Assembly: GCA_965204415.1 (NCBI GenBank)
Contig: CBDBEL010000001.1
Span: 496,001 to 560,000 of the forward strand
Reading direction: 5' to 3'
From: Aldehydirespirator sp965204415
Lineage (GTDB): Bacteria; Actinomycetota; Acidimicrobiia; Acidimicrobiales; Aldehydirespiratoraceae
DNA length: 64,000 nucleotides
The notes beneath the pieces are model-generated. The model did not search any database, was not told the DNA's origin, and worked only from the letters and a program-made list of their open reading frames with translations. Of this stretch, positions 58,139-64,000 are shown piece after piece. Both the position numbers and the translations under genes were made by a program. Each line of letters opens with the position of its first letter. The stretch's first letter is position 1.

Positions 58139-58945
58139 GTGGCCGACAATCCGCTCGACATGACCGGCCGGACCGTGATCGTGACCGGGGCCACCATGGG
58201 CCTCGGCCGGGTGATCGCCACCAGGTTCCTGGACCAGGGCAGCGATGTGGTCGTCTGCGCCCGCCGCGAGCCCGATGAGCCGGTGGCTGCGGCCGGGCGG
58301 GAGGCGGTCTTCGTGGCCGCCGATGTGCGCGACCCCGAGCAGGTGGCCGCGGTGGTGGAACACGCCGTGGACCGCACCGGCCGGATCGACGTTCTGGTCA
58401 ACAACGCCGGAGGTGCCCCACCCGCCGAGTCCGCAACCGTCTCGCCCCGGTTCAACGAGAAGATCGTCGCCCTCAACCTGCTGGCCCCGCTGACCTTCGC
58501 GCAGGCAGTCCACCCCGTGATGAGCGCCCAGGACGGTGGCGGCGCGATCATCAACATCTCGTCGGTGTCGAGCATCCGCCCTTCGCCGGCCAGCGCGGCC
58601 TACGGCGCGGCCAAGGCGGGACTGGACAGCCTCACCCGGACGCTGGCCCACGAGTGGGGCCCGTCCATCCGGGTCTTGAGCGTCCTGGTCGGGCTGCTGC
58701 GCACCGAGCAGGCCCACCTCTACTACGGCGACGAGGCCGGGATCGAGGCCGTAGGCCGCACCCTGGCGCTGGGCCGGCTCGGCACCCCCGACGAGATCGC
58801 CGACGTGGTGCTGTTCTGCGCCTCGCCCCTCGCCTCATACATGTCGGGGGCCTCGGTTCCGGTGCACGGCGGCGGCGAGGTGCCCTCCTACCTGCTAGCC
58901 ACCACCGGCGACGTGGCTGCCTACCGCCCCGGCTCGAAGCCGTGA
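58139..58945 (+). CDS. short-chain dehydrogenase/reductase
   Basis: This 268-residue SDR has TGATMGLG near 18, NNAGG, a catalytic Ser in NISSVSS near 143 and YGAAK near 157. It is divergent from ipdAB, 144 bases away. IpdF-like SDRs work next to IpdAB in steroid ring catabolism, so a related oxidoreductase role is possible. GTG at 58139 has GGGAGAG upstream. The 3' end overlaps a small membrane gene (GTGA). The substrate is not certain. Confidence 0.85.
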   Translation: MADNPLDMTGRTVIVTGATMGLGRVIATRFLDQGSDVVVCARREPDEPVAAAGREAVFVAADVRDPEQVAAVVEHAVDRTGRIDVLVNNAGGAPPAESATVSPRFNEKIVALNLLAPLTFAQAVHPVMSAQDGGGAIINISSVSSIRPSPASAAYGAAKAGLDSLTRTLAHEWGPSIRVLSVLVGLLRTEQAHLYYGDEAGIEAVGRTLALGRLGTPDEIADVVLFCASPLASYMSGASVPVHGGGEVPSYLLATTGDVAAYRPGSKP

Positions 58946-59367
58946 GAATCCTGGGCCGCAGGCTGGCGGGCCGCGGCAACCCGACGAAACCAGTGAGCGA
59001 ACAGAACGCTCGCGTGAGAATCCTGGGCCGCAGGCTGGCGGGCCGCGGCGCAGTGCTCCTGGTCGGGGTGGCTGCCCTGCTGGTCGGCGTCCAGGCCGGT
59101 ACCGCTGCCCACGAGGGCGAGGATGAGCCACTCCCGGTCGACACCGGAGACGACCTGAGGCCCGTCTACGAGATCCCCGCCGGCGCCGACCGGATCATCG
59201 GCTCCCCCGACCCCGGACCCGACCCCCAGCACTCCGGCGACCGGGGCGGCAGCCTGCAGTTCGTGACCCTGGGCGGGGTGGCCGTCGCGGTCGCCTTCAT
59301 CATGTGGCGCATCGCCCGCGCCGCGCGGCGGTCGCCTCATCACGCCTCGACCGAGGCCGGCAACTGA
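58942..59367 (+). CDS. small membrane protein with duplicated N-terminus
   Basis: This 141-residue protein has two predicted membrane segments (AVLLVGVAALLVGVQAG, near 37-53, and LQFVTLGGVAVAVAFIMW, near 104-121). A 36-base block at the GTG start (58942-58977) repeats exactly at 59014-59049, so the protein begins MRILGRRLAGRG twice, 24 residues apart. The real start could be either GTG (the second gives 117 residues). It is between the SDR and siroheme operons. Function is unknown. Confidence 0.7.
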   Translation: MRILGRRLAGRGNPTKPVSEQNARVRILGRRLAGRGAVLLVGVAALLVGVQAGTAAHEGEDEPLPVDTGDDLRPVYEIPAGADRIIGSPDPGPDPQHSGDRGGSLQFVTLGGVAVAVAFIMWRIARAARRSPHHASTEAGN

Positions 59368-59393
59368 CTCCCCCACCTGCCACGATTTAAAAA

Positions 59394-59417
59394 CCCGATA
59401 AATCTGATCAGATTTAT
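59394..59417. promoter_or_regulatory. palindromic operator upstream of siroheme genes
   Basis: This element has a perfect 20-base palindrome at 59398-59417 (ATAAATCTGATCAGATTTAT), in the A+T-rich 120-base gap before cysG. The extended half CCGATAAATCTGATCAG is repeated in inverted orientation at 59465-59482. Confidence 0.65.
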
Positions 59418-59464
59418 GTTGTATTGGCCCTGAGGGCGGGCTACCCTCCCCATTCCCGACCATT

Positions 59465-59482
59465 CTTATCAGGTTTATCGGA
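59465..59482. promoter_or_regulatory. second operator half-site, inverted
   Basis: CTTATCAGGTTTATCGGA on the plus strand is TCCGATAAACCTGATAAG on the minus strand, matching 15 of 18 with CCCGATAAATCTGATCAG at 59394-59411. It abuts the cysG ATG, so binding would block transcription or translation start. Confidence 0.55.
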
Positions 59483-59487
59483 TTCTG

Positions 59488-60258
59488 ATGGCCACGACTC
59501 CAACCCCATACCCCGCCAACCTCCTACTCGCCGGCCAGCCCGTGCTGGTTGTCGGCGGCGGCCCCGTCGCGGCCCGCAAAGTGGGCGCGCTGCTCGCGGC
59601 CGGCGCCCGTGTGACCGTGGTCGCCCCGGCCGCGGCCGCCTCCGTTGCGGAGCAGCCCGGCGTGACCTGGCTTCGGCGGAGCTACCAGCCACCGGAGGCG
59701 GGCTCCTACCGGCTGGTGGTCACGGCCACGAACGACGCTGCGGTCAACGCCCGGGTGGCCCGGGACTGCGAGGCCGCCAACGTGTTCGTCAACTCCGCCG
59801 ACGATCCGGCCAACTGCACCTTCACCCTGCCGTCGGTGGCCCGGCGCGAGCACCTGCAGGTGACCGTCTCCACCGGTGGGCGCAGCCCCGCGCTGGCCCG
59901 CTGGCTCCGCCGCCGCATCGAGCGGGAGATCGACTCCGGCTACGCCAAGCTGCTGGAACTGCTGGCCGAGACCAGGGCTGAGGCCAGGACTGCTTTCGGC
60001 ACATCGGAGCTACCGGGCTGGGAGGCCGCCCTCGACGGCGGGCTGCTCGAGCTCGTGAGAGTCGGGCGCGTCGGCGAGGCCAGATCGCTCCTGCGTCGCC
60101 ATCTCGGACTCGACACGCCTGGACTCGACACGCGCGGACTCGACACGCCTGGACTCGACACGCGCGGACTCGACACGCGCGGACTCGACACGCCTGGACT
60201 CGACACGCGCGGACTCGACACACTTGAGGCCGCCTCCCCGGAGGCGCTGGCGTCGTGA
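59488..60258 (+). CDS. precorrin-2 dehydrogenase/sirohydrochlorin ferrochelatase (CysG N-terminal type) with repeat tail
   Basis: This 256-residue NAD-dependent dehydrogenase/ferrochelatase completes siroheme. It has VVGGGPVAARKV near 22, an SADDPANCTF motif near 102 and STGGRSPALAR near 127. The last 50 residues contain eight in-frame repeats of GLDT(P/R), which are unlike the family and suggest a variable tail. The GTG start of the next gene overlaps its stop (GTGA). Regulation probably acts at the palindromic sites upstream. Sulfate/nitrite assimilation is inferred from neighbours. Confidence 0.9.
   Translation: MATTPTPYPANLLLAGQPVLVVGGGPVAARKVGALLAAGARVTVVAPAAAASVAEQPGVTWLRRSYQPPEAGSYRLVVTATNDAAVNARVARDCEAANVFVNSADDPANCTFTLPSVARREHLQVTVSTGGRSPALARWLRRRIEREIDSGYAKLLELLAETRAEARTAFGTSELPGWEAALDGGLLELVRVGRVGEARSLLRRHLGLDTPGLDTRGLDTPGLDTRGLDTRGLDTPGLDTRGLDTLEAASPEALAS
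60106..60225 (+). repeat. 15-bp x 8 in-frame repeat in the siroheme gene
   Basis: Eight 15-base units (ggactcgacacgcct or ggactcgacacgcgc, the last ending cactt) encode alternating GLDTP and GLDTR. The repeat is in frame and lies 30 bases before the gene end. Slippage could vary its length. Confidence 0.85.
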
Positions 60259-61016
60259 CCGTTCATCTTGTGGGCGCGGGTCCCGGCGACCCCGACCTGC
60301 TCACCGTCCGGGCCGTCAACCTGCTTCGCAAGGCCGACACGGTGGTCTACGACCGGCTCGTCGATCCGGCCGCGCTCGATCTGGCGCCACCGTGGGCCGA
60401 GCTCATCGGCGTAGGCAAGACGCCCGGTGCGCCCAGCCCTTCCCAGGACGAGATAAGCGCCATCCTCATCGACCGGGGCCGCCGGTTCTCCTGCGTCGTG
60501 CGGCTCAAGGGCGGCGACCCGTTCGTGTTCGGACGGGGCGGCGAGGAGGCGGCCGCCCTGCGAGCCGCCGGTCTCGAAGTCGAGGTGGTCCCCGGTGTCA
60601 CCTCGGCGGTGGCCGCACCGGCTGCGGCCGGCATACCGGTCACCCTGCGAGGCGTCGCCAGCGGCTTCACCGTCGTCACCGCCCACCAGGACCCGTCGTC
60701 GGACCGGTGGCTCGACTGGGACGCCCTGGCCCGGGCCGGCACCACGCTGGTGATCCTGATGGGCGCGGCCCGGGCCGAGCAGATCGCCGACCGGCTGCGG
60801 GCCGGCGGCATGGCCGGCGACACCCCGGTCGCGGTCATCAGCGCGGCCACGACCCGCGACCAGACCATTGACCGCACCGACCTCTCGGGCCTGCGCCGCC
60901 TCCGGGTGGCCAGCCCGGCCACGATCGTGGTCGGCGCGGTCGCGGCCACCGACGTGCTGGCCGGATCAGAACTCGCGTCCATCGGCGCCCCGACACCCCA
61001 AGGAGCCGTGCCATGA
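60255..61016 (+). CDS. cobA: uroporphyrinogen-III C-methyltransferase (SUMT)
   Basis: This 253-residue methyltransferase forms precorrin-2 from uroporphyrinogen III with two AdoMet. It has the N-terminal GAGPGDPDLLTVRA motif, VVYDRLVDP, RLKGGDPFVFGRGGEEA and VPGVTSA. The start (GTG 60255) overlaps the CysG stop (GTGA). The end overlaps the mini-ORF and duplicate of the reductase start (ATGA). Confidence 0.92.
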   Translation: MTVHLVGAGPGDPDLLTVRAVNLLRKADTVVYDRLVDPAALDLAPPWAELIGVGKTPGAPSPSQDEISAILIDRGRRFSCVVRLKGGDPFVFGRGGEEAAALRAAGLEVEVVPGVTSAVAAPAAAGIPVTLRGVASGFTVVTAHQDPSSDRWLDWDALARAGTTLVILMGAARAEQIADRLRAGGMAGDTPVAVISAATTRDQTIDRTDLSGLRRLRVASPATIVVGAVAATDVLAGSELASIGAPTPQGAVP

Positions 61017-61130
61017 CCCTGCTTGAGCCACGCACCGCCGCCTCGACGCAAACCGAGCGGCCAGACCCCCCGACACCCAAGGAGCTGTGCCATGACCCTG
61101 CTTGAGCCACGCACCGCCGCTTCGACGCCG
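60988..61130 (+). repeat. 79-bp junction duplication (cobA end/reductase start)
   Basis: The sequence ccgacacc(c)caaggagc(c/t)gtgccatgaccctgcttgag and the following 20 bases occur twice, 79 bases apart. A 30-residue ORF 61013-61105 (MTLLEPRTAASTQTERPDPP and 10 more) starts at an ATGA overlap with cobA, but a one-base deletion in the second copy puts it out of frame, so it ends 13 bases inside the reductase gene. Confidence 0.8.
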
Positions 61131-62924
61131 GCCGCGCCGACTGGGCCGCCGACCGCCCGAGGCGTGGTCGACCCCGAGATACGAGCCGACGTCGACAAGT
61201 ACAAGCAGCAATATGAGCGGTTCTTGAGCGGCGAGTTGAGCGACGACGTGTTCCGGGTGTTCCGGCTCACCAACGGCATCTACGGGCAGCGCCAGGGCGG
61301 CACCAACCAGATGGTGCGGGTCAAGGTGCCCTACGGGTCGATCCAGCCCGACCAGCTCGAGATGCTGGGCTGGCTGGTCGACGCCTACAGCCGGGGATGG
61401 GGCCACATCACCACCCGCCAGAACATCCAGTTCCACTTCGTGCAGCTCGACCGGATCCCCGAGGTTCTCGAGCATCTGGCGTCGGTGGGCCTCACCACCC
61501 GGGAGGCCTGCGGCGACACGGTCCGCAACGTCCAGGGCTGCCACCTCGCCGGCGCCTGCCCCCACGAGATCCTCGACATCACGCCGTGGGCTGAGGCCAC
61601 CTACCGGCACTTCGTGCGCAACCCGATCAGCCAGCGGTTGCCCCGCAAGTTCAAGATCAACTTCTCGGGCTGCGAGTCCGACTGCGGCCAGGCGATGTTC
61701 AACGACGTCGGCGTGATCGGCGTAGTCCGCCATACCGAGACCGGTGAGGTGGAGCGGGGCTTCAAGGTATTCATCGCGGGCGGTCTCGGCACCACGCCCC
61801 ACCCTGCCCTGGCCCTCGAGGACTTCACTCCCCGCGAGGAGCTGCTTCCCACCATCGAGGCCTGCCTGCGGGTCTTCGATCAGGCCGGCAACCGCGACAA
61901 CAAGCTGCGGGCCCGCATGAAGTGGCTGGTCGACACCCTCGGCTTCGAGGAGGTCCAGCGGCGGGTGCTGACCCAGCGCAAGTTCCTGGTGGCCTCCACC
62001 TCCTGGCCGGGCGGGATCCCCGCCGAGGTGCAGGCCGGCGGGGACGACCCGGCCGGCACAGGCGACGACCAGGACCAGGTCACCGCCATCGGCCACGGCA
62101 CCCCGGTGACCATAGGCACCGGCAGCGCCTACGAGCGCTGGGAACGGGCCAACGTTGTGCGCGGCGTGCGCGACGGCACCGTCTCGGTGTACGCCCAGGC
62201 CCATCTCGGTGACATCACCGGGGACCAGTTCCGCGCCCTGGCCGCCCTGCAGCGGGACCTCGGCACGGACGTGCGCCTGACCAACCGCCAGAACGTGGTG
62301 TTCAGGGGCATCCACGCCGAGGACCTCCCCCTGGTCTTCGAACGGCTGAGCAGCATGGACATGGCCCAGCCCGGCGCCGAGCTGTCCCGCGACGTGGTGG
62401 CCTGCCCCGGATCGGATACCTGCAACCTGGCCGTCACCCAGAGCCGCGGACTGGGCCACGCCATCGGCGAGCGCCTGGAGTCCGAGGGCTTGGCCGACGT
62501 GGGCGGCATCCGCATCAACATCTCGGGATGCCCCAACTCCTGCGGCCAGCACCACGCGTCGGACATCGGGTTCTTCGGAGCGGAGCGCCGGGTTCACGGA
62601 CGCAGCGCGCCCGGCTACCAGATGCTGCTCGGCGGCCACATCGGCTCACAGCAGATGCACTTCGGCGAGAAGGCCCTGCGCCTGCCCGCCCGAAACGCTC
62701 CCGAGGCCACCGCCCGGGTGATCCGGCGCTTCACCGAGGAGCGCCAGGCCGGCGAGAAGTTCAGGGACTGGATGCAGCGGGCCGGCGGGGCCCGCGCCGT
62801 GGCCGCGGGCCTCAAAGACCTCGACGAGTTCCCCGCCTACGACGACGACCCGTCCTTCTACGTCGACTTCGACGAGACCGGCCCCTACACGGTGGAGACC
62901 GGCGCCTCGGAGTGCGCTACCTGA
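61092..62924 (+). CDS. ferredoxin-type nitrite/sulfite reductase
   Basis: This 610-residue siroheme/[4Fe-4S] reductase reduces nitrite or sulfite. It has two ferredoxin-like halves and the conserved siroheme/Fe-S Cys pattern ACPGSDTCNLA then SGCPNSCGQ (C-x5-C and C-x3-C) near 460-515. It also has CGDTVRNVQGC near 140 and NFSGCESDCG. The start ATG 61092 has AAGGAG upstream and is the second copy of a duplicated start; a frame extension to 61023 exists. Operon with cobA and cysG. Sulfite or nitrite cannot be separated here. Confidence 0.9.
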   Translation: MTLLEPRTAASTPAAPTGPPTARGVVDPEIRADVDKYKQQYERFLSGELSDDVFRVFRLTNGIYGQRQGGTNQMVRVKVPYGSIQPDQLEMLGWLVDAYSRGWGHITTRQNIQFHFVQLDRIPEVLEHLASVGLTTREACGDTVRNVQGCHLAGACPHEILDITPWAEATYRHFVRNPISQRLPRKFKINFSGCESDCGQAMFNDVGVIGVVRHTETGEVERGFKVFIAGGLGTTPHPALALEDFTPREELLPTIEACLRVFDQAGNRDNKLRARMKWLVDTLGFEEVQRRVLTQRKFLVASTSWPGGIPAEVQAGGDDPAGTGDDQDQVTAIGHGTPVTIGTGSAYERWERANVVRGVRDGTVSVYAQAHLGDITGDQFRALAALQRDLGTDVRLTNRQNVVFRGIHAEDLPLVFERLSSMDMAQPGAELSRDVVACPGSDTCNLAVTQSRGLGHAIGERLESEGLADVGGIRINISGCPNSCGQHHASDIGFFGAERRVHGRSAPGYQMLLGGHIGSQQMHFGEKALRLPARNAPEATARVIRRFTEERQAGEKFRDWMQRAGGARAVAAGLKDLDEFPAYDDDPSFYVDFDETGPYTVETGASECAT

Positions 62925-62947
62925 ACCAACCCACGGCAAATCCCTGG

Positions 62948-62973
62948 GCTGGAGGACCTCCACGGTCCTCAGC
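62948..62973. terminator. bidirectional terminator hairpin
   Basis: A hairpin (arms gaggacc/ggtcctc, loop tccac, plus the gct/agc extension around a one-base bulge) lies between the convergent reductase and ABC genes. No long T-run is present. Confidence 0.55.
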
Positions 62974-62987
62974 TACAGGAATTTCGG

Positions 62988-63995
62988 TCATCGGGCGCTG
63001 ATCTCGACGGCCACGGGGTGGTGGCAGGCGACGTAGTGGTCGGCGTCGCCGACCTGCTCGGTGGCCGGCTCGACCTCACGGCACACCTCGGTGGCCCGCG
63101 GACACCGGGTGTGGAACCGGCAGCCGCTAGGCGGCGCGGTTGCCGAGGGGAGCTCGCCCTCGATGTCGCCCTCGCTCACGTCCACGGTGGGGGCCGGCTC
63201 GGGAATCGAGGCCAGCAGGGCCCGGGTGTAGGGATGGGCCGGGCGGGCGTAGATCTCGTCGGTGCTGCCGATCTCGCACACCTTGCCCAGGTACATGACC
63301 ACGATCCGGTCGCTGACGTTCTTCACCACCGACAGGTCGTGGGAGATGAACAGCACCGTCAGGCCGTAGCGGCCCTTCATGTCCCGGATCAGGTTGAGGA
63401 TCTGGGCCTGTATGGACACGTCGAGAGCCGAGACCGGCTCGTCGCAGATCAGCACCTTGGGGTCGAGAGCCAGAGCCCGGGCGATGCCGATGCGCTGGCA
63501 TTGGCCGCCGGAGAACTCGTGCGGGCGCCGGGCGCCGAACCTCGCCTCCACCCCGACGGCCTCCATCAGCTCGTCGACGCGGTCACGGCTCCAGGATCCG
63601 ACCTCGTCGCCCCACACCACCAGCCCCTCGGCGATCACGTCGCGCACCCGGCGGCGGGGGTTGAGCGACGAGATGGGGTCCTGGAAGATCATCTGCAGGC
63701 TGGGCCGCACTTTGCGCAGGTCCTCTCCCTCGAGGCCGGCGAGGTCCTGGCCCTGGAAGCTCACCTCGCCGTTGGCGATGTCCACCAGGCGGATGATGGC
63801 CCGGGCCACCGTCGACTTCCCGCACCCCGACTCGCCCACGATTCCGAGGGTCTCGCCCTCGGCGACGTCGAAGGTCACCTCCGAGACGGCATGCACGACA
63901 CGCTTGCGTCCCGCCGGGAACTGCACCACCAGGTCCTTGACCCGCAGGAGCACGTCGTCGCGGTCGCGCAATTGGGCGTGGCCCGTCCCGGCCAT
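62988..63995 (-). CDS. oligopeptide/dipeptide-type ABC transporter ATP-binding protein (OppF/DppF-like)
   Basis: This 335-residue ATPase has Walker A GESGCGKST near 54, signature FSGGQCQRIGIARAL near 163, Walker B VLICDEPVSALD and H-loop FISHDLSVV. The C-terminal oligo_HPY domain is seen in FHTRCPRATEVC near 295. The ATG at 63995 overlaps a likely upstream stop (TGATG), indicating an operon that continues past the window. It is convergent with the reductase gene. The imported substrate is unknown. Confidence 0.9.
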   Translation of the reverse strand: MAGTGHAQLRDRDDVLLRVKDLVVQFPAGRKRVVHAVSEVTFDVAEGETLGIVGESGCGKSTVARAIIRLVDIANGEVSFQGQDLAGLEGEDLRKVRPSLQMIFQDPISSLNPRRRVRDVIAEGLVVWGDEVGSWSRDRVDELMEAVGVEARFGARRPHEFSGGQCQRIGIARALALDPKVLICDEPVSALDVSIQAQILNLIRDMKGRYGLTVLFISHDLSVVKNVSDRIVVMYLGKVCEIGSTDEIYARPAHPYTRALLASIPEPAPTVDVSEGDIEGELPSATAPPSGCRFHTRCPRATEVCREVEPATEQVGDADHYVACHHPVAVEISAR

Positions 63996-64000
63996 CAGCG

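Overview
The window is high-GC bacterial DNA packed with short-spaced operons, many GTG starts and frequent ATGA/GTGA stop-start overlaps. F420-dependent LLM oxidoreductase, an IpdAB-type CoA transferase, a mycothiol-type DinB/maleylpyruvate isomerase protein, a DUF3516-type helicase and widespread TANNNT-6-to-9-nt-start (leaderless) promoters all point to an Actinomycetota member. An Acidimicrobiia-like environmental lineage is my inference and not proven by sequence.

Layout. 1-9032: truncated alpha/beta hydrolase, drug-type ABC exporter pair, DUF2007 protein, steroid-type cytochrome P450 with an SDR, VOC and CMD proteins, amidohydrolase, hydrolase and a haem-oxygenase-like oxidase. 9033-16250: an accessory defence island with a type III-like Res/Mod restriction system (mod is frameshifted) and a DUF3800 protein. 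16312-47062: a large catabolic region with four Rieske oxygenase alpha subunits (two with beta subunits), F420 oxidoreductase, a branched-chain-type ABC importer, a barbiturase/cyanuric-acid-hydrolase-family ring opener, two xanthine-dehydrogenase/CoxSML-like sets plus one extra large subunit, a hydratase-aldolase, mu-crystallin/ornithine cyclodeaminase homologue, extradiol-type dioxygenase, RidA-like protein, cupins and a ferredoxin. 47113-55910: two tandem MFS exporters, a frameshifted helicase, membrane and DinB proteins, SDR, AzlCD-like exporter and a low-molecular-weight phosphatase. 56305-58945: ipdB-ipdA and an SDR (steroid ring catabolism). 58942-62924: siroheme synthesis and nitrite/sulfite reductase behind a palindromic operator. 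62988-63995: oligopeptide-type ABC ATPase.

Together the central genes look like uptake, molybdenum hydroxylation, Rieske dioxygenation, extradiol ring cleavage and hydratase-aldolase side-chain removal of a bicyclic or N-heterocyclic aromatic compound, with a ring-opening amidohydrolase. The exact substrate cannot be read from sequence. No transcriptional regulator and no Rieske reductase is encoded in the window.

The most unusual signal is at operon junctions. At least eight gene-gene boundaries have been tandemly duplicated so that the end of the upstream gene and the start of the downstream gene are repeated. This creates single or chained mini-ORFs (about 12-49 codons) whose own starts and stops overlap or abut those of the neighbours. 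The clearest cases are four perfect 41-bp units at 5076-5237 (a 12-residue peptide repeated four times) and three chained mini-ORFs at 16785-16899.
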